64,000 bases of DNA, from positions 124,001 through 188,000 of the forward strand of contig NZ_KZ984445.1 in assembly GCF_003569915.1 (NCBI RefSeq), given 5' to 3'. Under the pieces are notes generated by a model. The model made no database searches. It was not told the origin of the DNA and saw nothing but the letters and a program-made list of their open reading frames with translations. Positions within the stretch are counted from its first letter, which is position 1, and the number at the start of each line of letters is the position of its first letter. A program made the translations under genes and the position numbers. The DNA is from Comamonas testosteroni (GTDB taxonomy: Bacteria > Pseudomonadota > Gammaproteobacteria > Burkholderiales > Burkholderiaceae_C). This document shows, one piece after another, positions 19,406 through 27,407 of this stretch.

Positions 19406-19813
19406 TTACGCGTCAGGGCCGACTTGCTGGGCAATCGCCATGGCGAACTTGCCGCCACCCACCGACCAGTCGGAGTAATCGTTCTCGTGCGTGAAGATGA
19501 ACACATCGTTCGGTGCCACGCCCGCGTCCTTTTCCAGATTGGCGGCAATGTTGGCATACAGCGCGCGCTTCATGGCGTCGCTGCGGCCACGGCGCATGGT
19601 GATTTCGACCACGACCACGCGGTCCGAGCGCTGGTAGCCGTTGAAGGTGCGGCTGAAGAAGAACTTCTGCGCGTCATAGTCTTCCACCATGTTGAACAGC
19701 TCATCGGCGGGCATGCCGATGCCGTCAATCAGCGCCTGATGAATACCGTTGACGATGGCCTGGCGCTGGGTAGGCGTGGTGTCCTTGTGGACGCTGGTGC
19801 GGATGAAGGGCAT
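19406..19813 (-). CDS. Tautomerase-family protein
   Basis: 135-residue protein of the tautomerase superfamily. After removal of Met it starts with Pro (MPFIRTSVHKD), the catalytic base of this fold. Further features are an N-terminal beta-alpha unit with TPTQRQAIVNGIHQALIDG, then FFFSRTFNGYQRSDRVVVVEITMRRGRS and FIFTHENDYSDWSVGGGKFA, which resemble the Tautomerase_2 group. The start at 19813 fits the Pro-1 rule. The physiological substrate is unknown. It stands alone between rmuC and a 2-hydroxyacid dehydrogenase. Confidence 0.8.
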   Translation of the reverse strand: MPFIRTSVHKDTTPTQRQAIVNGIHQALIDGIGMPADELFNMVEDYDAQKFFFSRTFNGYQRSDRVVVVEITMRRGRSDAMKRALYANIAANLEKDAGVAPNDVFIFTHENDYSDWSVGGGKFAMAIAQQVGPDA

Positions 19814-19947
19814 GTGATGTCTCGATAAAAATGAAAAGCCCGCCGCGCCATGACTGCGCAAGCGGGCTCAAATTATCAAAGTCATCAATGCCGCCAGACC
19901 ACACGCCAGCCCTCAAACTGATGTGACATGAGGCAACCTAATGCCGG

Positions 19948-20928
19948 CTAGCGAGCCAGCTGATTAACGGGCGTCAACGGCCCTTTGCCCTCAAAGTACG
20001 AAATCAGATTGTCTGCCGCCAGGCCCGCCATGGCCGTGCGCGTGCCCTTGGTAGCGCTGGCGATATGCGGGGTCAGCACCACATTGGGCACCGTCAGCAG
20101 ATCGGGATGCACGGCAGGCTCGCCCTCGAACACATCGAGACCTGCCGCCGCGATGCGCTGCTCGCGCAAGGCCTTGGCTAGGGCAGCATCATCAACAATG
20201 CCGCCGCGTGCGATATTGATCAGCGTGGCCGTGGGCTTCATCTGCGCCAGCTCGGCCTCGCCAATCGTGTGGCGGTTTTCGGGCGTGAAAGGCAGCACCA
20301 GCATCACATGGTCTGCCGTCTTGAGCAGTTCTTCCTTGCTCACATAACTGGCCTTGCATTCGGCTTCCAGCGCCGCATCCAGACGCGAGCGGTTGTGATA
20401 GACCACCTTCATGCCAAAGCCATAGGCGCCACGCTTGGCAATGGCCTGACCAATGCGGCCCATGCCGATGATGCCCAGCGTGGAGCCATGCACCTCCGCG
20501 CCCGCAAACAGGTCGTAGTGCCAGTCCTTCCACAGACCCGCGCGCAGGTAATGCTCGCTCTCGCAAATACGGCGGGCCGTGGCCATCAGCAGCGCAAAGC
20601 CAAAGTCTGCCGTCGTCTCGGTCAGCACATCGGGCGCATTCGTGCCCTGCACGCCAGCCGCCGTCATCGCAGGCACATCAAAGTTGTTGTAGCCCACCGC
20701 CATATTGGCCACGATGCGCAGCTGCGGGCAGGCAGTCAGCAACTGCGTATCAATGCGCTGCGACCCCGTAGTCAGCACCCCGTCCTTGCCCTGCAGTTGC
20801 TGGGCCAGTTCTTCGGGCGTCCAGACCACATCGTCCTGATTGGACTGCACCTCAAAGTGCTGCTGCAGACGCTGCACCACCTCGGGCGAAATAGCGCGTG
20901 CAATCAGAATGCGAGGTTTGTTGCTCAT
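19948..20928 (-). CDS. D-2-hydroxyacid dehydrogenase (glyoxylate/hydroxypyruvate reductase type)
   Basis: NAD(P)-dependent reductase of 2-oxoacids, 326 residues. The dinucleotide motif is GIIGMGRIGQAIAKR; catalytic Arg is in NIARGGIVDD, Glu in LDVFEGEP and His in LTPHIASAT. VANMAVGYNNFDVPAM and NAPDVLTETTADFGFALL are typical of glyoxylate reductases of the GyaR/GhrB group, so glyoxylate or hydroxypyruvate is the probable substrate. GGAGAACAGCAC lies upstream of the ATG. The next gene upstream is separated by a family B repeat. Confidence 0.87.
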   Translation of the reverse strand: MSNKPRILIARAISPEVVQRLQQHFEVQSNQDDVVWTPEELAQQLQGKDGVLTTGSQRIDTQLLTACPQLRIVANMAVGYNNFDVPAMTAAGVQGTNAPDVLTETTADFGFALLMATARRICESEHYLRAGLWKDWHYDLFAGAEVHGSTLGIIGMGRIGQAIAKRGAYGFGMKVVYHNRSRLDAALEAECKASYVSKEELLKTADHVMLVLPFTPENRHTIGEAELAQMKPTATLINIARGGIVDDAALAKALREQRIAAAGLDVFEGEPAVHPDLLTVPNVVLTPHIASATKGTRTAMAGLAADNLISYFEGKGPLTPVNQLAR

Positions 20929-20995
20929 TGTGCTGTTCTCCTTATCAACCTGTTCAAACAGCCATGTTCTAACTCAGTGACACCGAGGAAGGGCC

Positions 20996-21094
20996 TAGGC
21001 GGCCCCGCCGCCCCGCACCGAGGGTGTCGTCCCCCTCCCGCATTGCGAAGCAAAGCGAGAGAGAGGGGGAAGCCGCGCAGCGGCTCAGGGGGTG
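20996..21094 (+). repeat. GC-rich interspersed repeat, family B, copy 2 (contains the stop codon of the antiporter gene)
   Basis: Long version: GTGTCGTCCCCCTCCCGC, an inner GCGAAGC-aa-AGCGAGAGAG segment, AGGGGGAAG, CCGC-gca-GCGG, CTCAGGGGGTG. The TCA in CTCAGGGGG is the complement of the stop codon of the minus-strand antiporter gene, so the repeat supplies the end of that reading frame. Confidence 0.8.
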
Positions 21095-22539
21095 AACCAA
21101 ATGAATGTGATTACCACCAGCAACGGCACCAGAATCCCCACCGACCAGACCATATAACCAAAGAAGCCAGGCATCTTCACGCCGCGATCTTCGGCAATGG
21201 CCTTGACCATGAGATTGGGTGCATTGCCGATATAGGTGTTGGCGCCCATGAAGACCGCGCCAGCCGAGATGGCGGTCAGCGTCAGTGCCATATCGGTCAT
21301 CAAGTGGGCCGGATCGCCACCCGCCGTGTTGAAGAACACCAGATAGGTGGGCGCATTGTCCAGGAAGGATGACAACAAACCCGTGGCCCAGAAATACATG
21401 GCAGGGTTGGGCGTGCCATCGGCATTGGTCACCGCACGCACCACCGCACCAAACGGGCCATCCACACCGGCCTTGAGCATGGCAATCACGGGAATGATGG
21501 TCAGGAAAATGCCGGCAAACAGCTTGGCCACTTCCTGCATGGGCCCCCAGCCAAAGTCATTGGCCTGATGCACGCGCTTGGCCGTGAGCTTGAGCGACAG
21601 CAGCGCCACAATGATCAGACCCACGTCGCGCACCAGCCCCGGCAAGCCAACGTGTACGCCCGCGACTTCAAAGCCGGCTGGCGTGCGCCAGATGCCGCTG
21701 ATCAGTACCAGCGCCACCACCACGGCCAGCAAGGCGAAGTTAACGCGACCATCAAAGCCCAGGCGACTTTGCGCGCCCGTCACATCGACACTGGGCGTAG
21801 GGTCGGGCAAGTCGGTTTCACCTTTTTCTCCCATCAGGCGAGAGTCGATCACAAAGAAGATGACCAGCAGCGCCAGTGTGAGGAATAGCATAGGCCCCCA
21901 GACATGGCGTACCGTCCAGAAGAAATCCACGCCCTTCAGAAAGCCGAGGAACAGCGGCGGGTCGCCCAGCGGCGTGAGCGCGCCACCGGCGTTGGAGACG
22001 ATGAAGATAAAGAACACCACCACATGAGCCTGATGGCGGCGGTTGTCATTGGCGCGCAGCAGCGGGCGAATCAGCAGCATGGATGCGCCGGTCGTACCCA
22101 TAAAGCTGGCCAGCACGGCACCAATGCCCAGAATGGCTGTGTTCAAGCCCGGCGAGCCGCGCAGATTGCCGCGCACATAAATGCCGCCCGCCACGGTGTA
22201 CAGCGCAGTGAGCAAAATCACAAACGGCAGATATTCGGCCACCAGCGCATGCAGCAGATTCACGGCTGCCGCGCCCATGCCGTAAACCACCGCAAATGGC
22301 AGCATAAACGCCAGTGCCCACGCAGCAGTGACCTTGCCAAAGTGCTGGTGCCAGAAATGCGGCGCCGCCAGCGGCATCAGCGCAATTGATAGCAACATGC
22401 CCACAAACGGTATGCCCCAGGCTACGGACATGGCCGCACCATCCACCTCGCCCGCCACTTCGCTCGCATTCGCCACTCCGGCAAGCACCATCAGCATTGC
22501 CGCCATGGCGGCCTTGGTCCGAGTTTGAATTCTTTGCAC
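21085..22539 (-). CDS. Sodium:proton antiporter of the CitMHS/NhaD type
   Basis: 484-residue integral membrane protein of the ion transporter superfamily. It begins with a cleavable or anchor-like hydrophobic segment, then about 12 helices. Family-typical segments are SFMGTTGASMLLIRPLLRAN, SNAGGALTPLGDPPLFLGFL, SSFLDNAPTYLVFFN and GANTYIGNAPNLMVKAI. The start is GTG at 22539, placed by GGAGG with a seven-base spacer. The last codon and stop lie in a family B repeat. Na+/H+ exchange is the usual assignment; anion transport cannot be excluded. Confidence 0.82.
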   Translation of the reverse strand: MQRIQTRTKAAMAAMLMVLAGVANASEVAGEVDGAAMSVAWGIPFVGMLLSIALMPLAAPHFWHQHFGKVTAAWALAFMLPFAVVYGMGAAAVNLLHALVAEYLPFVILLTALYTVAGGIYVRGNLRGSPGLNTAILGIGAVLASFMGTTGASMLLIRPLLRANDNRRHQAHVVVFFIFIVSNAGGALTPLGDPPLFLGFLKGVDFFWTVRHVWGPMLFLTLALLVIFFVIDSRLMGEKGETDLPDPTPSVDVTGAQSRLGFDGRVNFALLAVVVALVLISGIWRTPAGFEVAGVHVGLPGLVRDVGLIIVALLSLKLTAKRVHQANDFGWGPMQEVAKLFAGIFLTIIPVIAMLKAGVDGPFGAVVRAVTNADGTPNPAMYFWATGLLSSFLDNAPTYLVFFNTAGGDPAHLMTDMALTLTAISAGAVFMGANTYIGNAPNLMVKAIAEDRGVKMPGFFGYMVWSVGILVPLLVVITFIWFTP

Positions 22540-22565
22540 AGACTTCCCTCCGCGAGTTCTTGTTT

Positions 22566-23804
22566 TCAGGCCCCGACGGCGGGCGGAGGCGCAATGTTGA
22601 AGACCTGGCGCAGATAGGCCAGATATTTCTCGTCATCGCACATGCTCTTGCCCGGAGTGTCCGAGAGCTTGGCCACAGGCTGGCCGTTGCAGCGTGTCAT
22701 CTTGATCACAACCTGCAGCGGCACATGGTCTGGCGGGCTGCCCAGGTCATTGGTCAGATTGGTGCCAATACCAAACGCCAGCTGGCAGCGGCCATGAAAG
22801 CGCTCGAACAGCTCAATGGTCTTGGGCACCGTCAGGCCGTCGCTGAAGATCAGCACCTTGGTCAGCGGGTCGATCTTGTTGGCCTTGTAATGCGCGATCA
22901 GGCGCTCGCCCCAGTCAAACGGATCGCCGCTGTCGTGGCGCGCACCATCGAACAGCTTGCAGAAATACATATCGAAGTCGCGCAAGAAGGCCGTCATGCC
23001 ATAGACATCGGACAGCGCAATGCCCAGATCTCCGCGATACTCGCGCGCCCAGGACTCGAAGCCGAAAATCTGGCTGTCGCGCAAGCGCGGGCCCAGTGAC
23101 TGGCAGGCCTGCAAATATTCATGGGCCAGCGTGCCCAGCGGAATCAGGCCCAGCTTCATGGCATACAGCACATTGCTGGTACCGGCCAACTGCGCTTTGC
23201 GCTGACCTGCTGTACCGCTGACGCGCGAGCCCGAGTGGCCCAACTTGGCGCACAGCACGCGCAGCACTTCCTCATGCCAGGCCTTGGAAAAGCGCCGGCG
23301 CGTGCCGTAATCGGCAATCTTGAGCGACTCCAGCCCCGGCCCCTGCAGCAGGGCAATCTTCTCGTCCAGGCGTTTGCGCCCTTCGAGGAAGTTGGGCACG
23401 GGCTGGGTATTGCGAAAGTACACCTCGTTGACGATGGCCAGCACCGGAATCTCAAAAAGAATGGTGTGCAGCCACGGGCCTTTGATGGAGATGTCGATTT
23501 CGCCACTCTCCAGCGGCGTGACGGTGATGTATTTGTCGTTGAGCTGAAACAAGCTCAGAAAATCCACAAAATCGCTTTTGATAAAGCGCAGCGAACTCAG
23601 GTAGGCCAGCTCGGCATCCTGAAAGCGCAGCTTGCACAGCGAACGGATTTCTTCGCGGATTTCATTGACGTACGGTGCCAACTGCACGCCGGGATTGCGG
23701 CACTTGAAGCGGTACTCCACCTGCGCACCAGGAAACTGGTGCAGCACCACCTGCATCATCGTGAATTTGTACAGGTCGGTATCGAGCAGGCTGGTGATGA
23801 TCAT
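22566..23804 (-). CDS. pncB: Nicotinate phosphoribosyltransferase
   Basis: Salvages nicotinate into nicotinate mononucleotide for NAD synthesis, using PRPP and ATP. The start [18 protein letters not shown] is family-typical; the protein is then 412 residues. Further features are [20 protein letters not shown], the loop [23 protein letters not shown] with the His that is phosphorylated in enterobacterial PncB, and [11 protein letters not shown]. An in-frame ATG at 23840 would add 12 residues; neither start has a clear Shine-Dalgarno sequence. It lies 26 bases upstream of the antiporter gene and may be co-transcribed with it. Confidence 0.93.
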   Translation of the reverse strand: MIITSLLDTDLYKFTMMQVVLHQFPGAQVEYRFKCRNPGVQLAPYVNEIREEIRSLCKLRFQDAELAYLSSLRFIKSDFVDFLSLFQLNDKYITVTPLESGEIDISIKGPWLHTILFEIPVLAIVNEVYFRNTQPVPNFLEGRKRLDEKIALLQGPGLESLKIADYGTRRRFSKAWHEEVLRVLCAKLGHSGSRVSGTAGQRKAQLAGTSNVLYAMKLGLIPLGTLAHEYLQACQSLGPRLRDSQIFGFESWAREYRGDLGIALSDVYGMTAFLRDFDMYFCKLFDGARHDSGDPFDWGERLIAHYKANKIDPLTKVLIFSDGLTVPKTIELFERFHGRCQLAFGIGTNLTNDLGSPPDHVPLQVVIKMTRCNGQPVAKLSDTPGKSMCDDEKYLAYLRQVFNIAPPPAVGA

Positions 23805-23966
23805 GGACGACTTGGGCCCTGGCGGCCCCTGTTCAGTCATTGAGCAAGGCGAGACAACTCGCCCCAAGAAGGTCTACGAGTGTAGGCGATTCACAAGTGG
23901 CTCAAGGCTTGCAAGGCGCAAGCGCGCAGATTCCGCCGCCGCACCGCGAAAATTTGCATCAAACAT

Positions 23967-24011
23967 GCTTCATGTCTATATGGAATATAGGCAAGCAGCT
24001 ATCAATTTTAA
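23967..24011 (+). repeat. AT-rich interspersed repeat, family A, copy 5
   Basis: GCTTCATGTCTATATGG...AGGCAAGCAGCTATCAATTTTAA between pncB and the thioesterase gene. CTATA-TGGAA-TATAG can form a small stem. Confidence 0.7.
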
Positions 24012-24015
24012 TGAA

Positions 24016-24474
24016 TCACACTTTGAGCGAAGCCAGCGCAGTGCGCAATGCATCGGGCAATGGCACGGGCCTGCGCGTTTCGCGGTCCACATACACATGG
24101 ATGAAATGGCCTGCGGCCGCAGACTGCGCCTGACCCTGCGCGAACAGCCCCACCTCATAGCGCACACTGGAGCTGCCCATATGCGCGACGCGAATGCCCG
24201 CCTCCACCGTCTGCGGGAAGGCCAGCGAAGCAAAGTAATTGCACTGCGTCTCGATCACCAGCCCTATGGTCTGCCCGGCATGAATATCCAGCGCGCCACG
24301 CTCAATCAGATAGGCATTCACCGCGGTATCGAACCAGCTGTAGTAGATGACGTTGTTCACATGCCCATAGACATCGTTGTCGGACCAGCGCGTGCTGATC
24401 TCACGAAACACAGGGTAGCTGCTGCGCGCCTGAGGCTGGGCGCGGGCCGGTTTTTCAGTGCTGGTTGAGGTCAT
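24016..24474 (-). CDS. Acyl-CoA thioesterase (hot-dog fold, YbgC/FadM type)
   Basis: 152-residue single hot-dog protein. The catalytic-region motif [22 protein letters not shown] carries the Asp typical of 4-hydroxybenzoyl-CoA thioesterase-like enzymes; [20 protein letters not shown] follows. It probably hydrolyses acyl-CoA esters in the cytoplasm; chain length cannot be read off. The start at 24474 (MTSTSTEKP) is chosen over a longer 33-residue extension that looks non-coding. Its neighbour across the divergent gap is the phasin gene, which also belongs to acyl-CoA metabolism. Confidence 0.85.
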   Translation of the reverse strand: MTSTSTEKPARAQPQARSSYPVFREISTRWSDNDVYGHVNNVIYYSWFDTAVNAYLIERGALDIHAGQTIGLVIETQCNYFASLAFPQTVEAGIRVAHMGSSSVRYEVGLFAQGQAQSAAAGHFIHVYVDRETRRPVPLPDALRTALASLKV

Positions 24475-24627
24475 GGCGACATTGTGCAGGCACTGTTTGC
24501 TCATTCCAGCACGCAAGTGACAAACCGCTCCAAACCTGCACCACCCATGTGCAGCGTCGGTTACGCGACACAATAAAGATGATGAAAATCAATTACTTAC
24601 CAAAAACCAACAGTCACTTATCTTTTG

Positions 24628-24642
24628 TGTTGCACTGCAACA
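24628..24642. promoter_or_regulatory. Palindromic operator candidate, upstream copy (PhaR-like)
   Basis: Perfect inverted repeat TGTTGCA-C-TGCAACA upstream of the phasin gene. TGC-rich sites in phasin promoters are bound by the PHA-sensing repressor PhaR in Ralstonia and Paracoccus. Assignment is by resemblance. Confidence 0.6.
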
Positions 24643-24688
24643 ATTTAGGACTTGCGTTGACCGCAAATCTCTTCCACAATTCATTCCA

Positions 24689-24703
24689 TGCTGCACTGCA
24701 ACA
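24689..24703. promoter_or_regulatory. Palindromic operator candidate, downstream copy (PhaR-like)
   Basis: TGCTGCACTGCAACA, one mismatch from the copy 61 bases upstream. The 61-base spacing is about six helical turns, placing both on the same face of the DNA. Confidence 0.6.
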
Positions 24704-24791
24704 TACAGTCATTCAGGCGAATGACGGTGTCAGAGCAGATGTTTCTCCGGTCCGATCCCTCTGTTAGATCCGCAAATTTGGAGCATTGAAA

Positions 24792-25340
24792 ATGAACCTG
24801 ACACCTGAACAAATCCTGAGCGCCCACAAAGCCAACCTCGAAACCCTGTTTGGCCTGACCAGCAAAGCCTTCGAAGGCGTTGAAAAGCTGGTGGAACTGA
24901 ATGTGACTGCCTCCCGTGCTGCCCTGAGCGAAGCTGCTCAGCACACACAAGCCGTACTGAGCGTCAAGGACGCCCAGGAACTGCTGACTCTGCAAGCCGG
25001 CCTGTTCCAGCCCCTGGCTGAAAAGACAGCCTCCTACAGCCGTCACCTGTACGACATCGCCAGCAGCACGGCTACCGAATTCAACAAGGCCCTGGAAAGC
25101 CAATCTGCTGAAGCTCGCAAGAACTTCAACACCCTGCTGGAAACTTCTGCCAAGAACGCTCCCGCTGGTTCCGAATCCGCCGTGGCTCTGGTCAAGAACG
25201 CCGTGTCTGCTGCCAACAGCGCTTTCGAATCCGTGCAAAAGGCTGTCAAGCAAGCTTCCGACGTGGCTGAAGCCAACTTCAATGCTGCCACCAAGACAGC
25301 CACTGAAGCCGTGAAGACTGCTTCCGGCGCCAAGCGCTAA
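24792..25340 (+). CDS. phaP: Phasin (polyhydroxyalkanoate granule protein)
   Basis: Amphipathic helical protein that coats PHA granules. 182 residues, Ala/Lys/Glu-rich, no cysteine, with the phasin-type N-terminus [37 protein letters not shown] and a heptad-like C-terminal half ending in [20 protein letters not shown] precedes the ATG. Codon use is highly biased, suggesting strong expression. Two TGC palindromes upstream fit control by the granule-sensing repressor PhaR. No PHA synthase is in the window. Confidence 0.92.
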   Translation: MNLTPEQILSAHKANLETLFGLTSKAFEGVEKLVELNVTASRAALSEAAQHTQAVLSVKDAQELLTLQAGLFQPLAEKTASYSRHLYDIASSTATEFNKALESQSAEARKNFNTLLETSAKNAPAGSESAVALVKNAVSAANSAFESVQKAVKQASDVAEANFNAATKTATEAVKTASGAKR

Positions 25341-25382
25341 GCAGCCACAACAAGGTTTTTCTGCATGCTAGGCAAACATCTA

Positions 25383-25398
25383 GGGTTTACCCTATAAT
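25383..25398 (+). promoter_or_regulatory. Promoter with overlapping palindrome upstream of the candidate small RNA
   Basis: A perfect -10 box TATAAT (25393-25398) overlaps the inverted repeat AGGGT-TT-ACCCT (25383-25394). No good -35 hexamer is visible. Transcription would start near 25405. Confidence 0.5.
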
Positions 25399-25404
25399 TG
25401 CCAG

Positions 25405-25510
25405 CATGCGAGGTTGCATTGACCTCGCGCAAGTTGTCTCCTTGGATCCTCCTGAAACCCCCGTTTCATGGATCCCTTCAAGCCCGGCCCTTCTGGACCG
25501 GGCTTTTTTT
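25405..25510 (+). ncRNA. Candidate structured small RNA or attenuated leader
   Basis: About 105 bases run from a TATAAT box to a strong terminator without a reading frame of note. Three hairpins follow one another: GCGAGGT/ACCTCGC (25408-25428); a longer stem using two GGATCC copies and TGAAAC/GTTTCA (25441-25482); and the terminator AAGCCCGG/CCGGGCTT with seven T (25480-25510). CTCCT in the second element could pair with Shine-Dalgarno sequences. It may be a free small RNA or a leader with an attenuator in front of the SDR gene 84 bases downstream. I do not recognise the family. Confidence 0.5.
25480..25510 (+). terminator. Strong terminator ahead of the SDR gene
   Basis: GC-rich eight-base-pair stem AAGCCCGG / CCGGGCTT, ten-base loop, then a run of T. 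It ends the candidate small RNA. Confidence 0.85.
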
Positions 25511-25555
25511 ATGCACGCTTTCCGCAGTACCGTATTGAAACCTCCCCATGCATAA

Positions 25556-25571
25556 TTGACGTTTACGTCAA
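25556..25571. promoter_or_regulatory. Palindrome TTGACGT-TT-ACGTCAA, MerR/LiuR-type operator candidate
   Basis: Perfect 16-base inverted repeat 23 bases before the SDR start codon, followed by another ACGTCA half. It resembles the operators of LiuR, a MerR-family regulator of branched-chain amino-acid and acyl-CoA degradation genes in beta- and gammaproteobacteria. The palindrome is seen; the regulator is inferred. Confidence 0.55.
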
Positions 25572-25594
25572 CGTCATGCATCAGGAGACAACTC

Positions 25595-26353
<759 letters not shown>

Positions 26354-26367
26354 ATCCAATGCTTTAG

Positions 26368-26394
26368 AAACAGGTCTTCACCCAAGACCTGTTT
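26368..26394 (+). terminator. Terminator of the SDR gene
   Basis: AAACAGGTCT-tcaccca-AGACCTGTTT followed by TGCTTC. Confidence 0.75.
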
Positions 26395-26410
26395 TGCTTC
26401 AGACAAAGAA

Positions 26411-26444
26411 AAAAAGCCGCAACCCTCTCGGATTGCGGCTTTTT
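26411..26444 (-). terminator. Terminator of the first tRNA cluster
   Basis: AAAAAGCCGCAA / TTGCGGCTTTTT with T-run on the minus strand, just after tRNA-Asp. An almost identical hairpin ends the second cluster at 34044-34080. Confidence 0.88.
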
Positions 26445-26449
26445 AAATC

Positions 26450-26526
26450 TGGCGGAGTGGACGGGACTCGAACCCGCGACCCCCGGCGTGACAGGCCGGT
26501 ATTCTAACCAACTGAACTACCACTCC
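26450..26526 (-). tRNA. tRNA-Asp (GTC)
   Basis: Anticodon loop CTGTCAC gives GTC; acceptor GGAGTGG/CCACTCC with encoded GCCA. Last gene of the first Ala-Glu-Asp cluster. Confidence 0.97.
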
Positions 26527-26574
26527 TGGCAGGAAGCTTTGCTCACTACTTTGTAGCTACAAGTGCTTCAAACT

Positions 26575-26650
26575 TGGCGACCCTACGGGGATTCGAACCC
26601 CGGTACTCACCGTGAAAGGGTGATGTCCTAGGCCTCTAGACGATAGGGTC
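26575..26650 (-). tRNA. tRNA-Glu (TTC)
   Basis: Anticodon loop CTTTCAC gives TTC; acceptor GACCCTA/TAGGGTC with encoded GCCA. Middle gene of the first cluster. Confidence 0.97.
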
Positions 26651-26694
26651 AATCCTAGAACGATTCTGATCTTTCGATCAGCCGTCAAAAACTT

Positions 26695-26770
<76 letters not shown>

Positions 26771-26809
26771 TTGAGCAACAAGACAGTGCCTCACTGCTGC
26801 AGTACAAAA

Positions 26810-26815
26810 ATTGTA
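26810..26815 (-). promoter_or_regulatory. -10 element of the first tRNA cluster
   Basis: TACAAT on the minus strand, 40 bases before tRNA-Ala. The -35 is not clear; TTGACT lies too far upstream to pair with it. Confidence 0.35.
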
Positions 26816-26867
26816 GCACAGGCTTTTTCACCGATTTTTCGAAATCGCCAAAATTTTCCAGTCAACC

Positions 26868-26897
26868 CACAAAAAAAGGGATGCCAAGCATCCCTTT
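26868..26897 (-). terminator. Terminator of the RND/PII operon
   Basis: AAAGGGATGC-CAA-GCATCCCTTT followed on the minus strand by seven T. It separates the operon from the tRNA cluster. Confidence 0.88.
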
Positions 26898-26919
26898 CAA
26901 TCTTCCAGCCCGTCTTCGA

Positions 26920-27252
26920 TCAGACGGCACCGCCATCACGGATACGGTGCATCTCCCCGATGTCCACGGTCCAGACCAGGCCATCGCCAATCTGGCCCGT
27001 GCGGCAAGCGCTGATGATGGCTTCACGGATGGGCTCGACCATGGACTCATCCACGATCACACACACCATCAATTTGTCCGAAAAGTCGGTCAACTCATCC
27101 TTGACCGAGCGCTTATCCACCGCCGCAGGGGCCGTAAAACCCTCAGCCTTGAACAGAGTCACCCCCGGAAAATTGGGAATCGCACGCAAGGCTGTGCGCA
27201 AGCGCTCCAGCCGACTAGGACGCACGATGGCACGGATTTCTTTCATCGACAT
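26920..27252 (-). CDS. PII-like signalling protein linked to metal efflux (PII-NG type)
   Basis: 110-residue protein of the GlnB fold: MSMKEIRAIVRPSRLERLRTAL at the start and TGQIGDGLVWTVDIGEMHRIRDGG at the end match PII body and B/C-loop regions. The T-loop is different from GlnB: EGFTAPAAVDKRSVKDELTDF, without the Tyr that is uridylylated. A novel PII group (PII-NG) found beside heavy-metal RND pumps has been described, and the context here is the same. GGAG seven bases before ATG 27252 sets the start. It is the last gene of the efflux operon. It probably senses a nucleotide or metal; the ligand is unknown. Confidence 0.8.
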   Translation of the reverse strand: MSMKEIRAIVRPSRLERLRTALRAIPNFPGVTLFKAEGFTAPAAVDKRSVKDELTDFSDKLMVCVIVDESMVEPIREAIISACRTGQIGDGLVWTVDIGEMHRIRDGGAV

Positions 27253-27307
27253 CGCAAATCTCCTATCAACACATACCTTCAAAACTGGCACAGCCCAAAG
27301 TCAGGAG

Positions 27308-27407
27308 CAGCGAGCAAGGGCCGCTCCCGCAGCGAGGCTGCTGTCCCCCTCCCATAGCGCGAAGCGCGTAGAGAGAGGGGGAAGGCGCAAAGCGCCTCAG
27401 GGGGTGC
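27308..27407 (+). repeat. GC-rich interspersed repeat, family B, copy 3
   Basis: Long version: GAGCAAGGGCCGC, CTGTCCCCCTCCC, inner GCGCGAAGCGCG, AGAGAGGGGGAAGGCGC-aaa-GCGCCTCAGGGGGTG. It ends one base from the stop codon of the RND pump gene and separates it from the PII-like gene. Confidence 0.8.

Larger units (their letters stand above)
24475..24791. other. Divergent regulatory region between the thioesterase and phasin genes
   Basis: 317 bases, AT-richer than its surroundings, with two near-identical palindromes (24628-24642 and 24689-24703) and a possible -35 TTGACC at 24657. No gene is seen in it. Confidence 0.6.
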
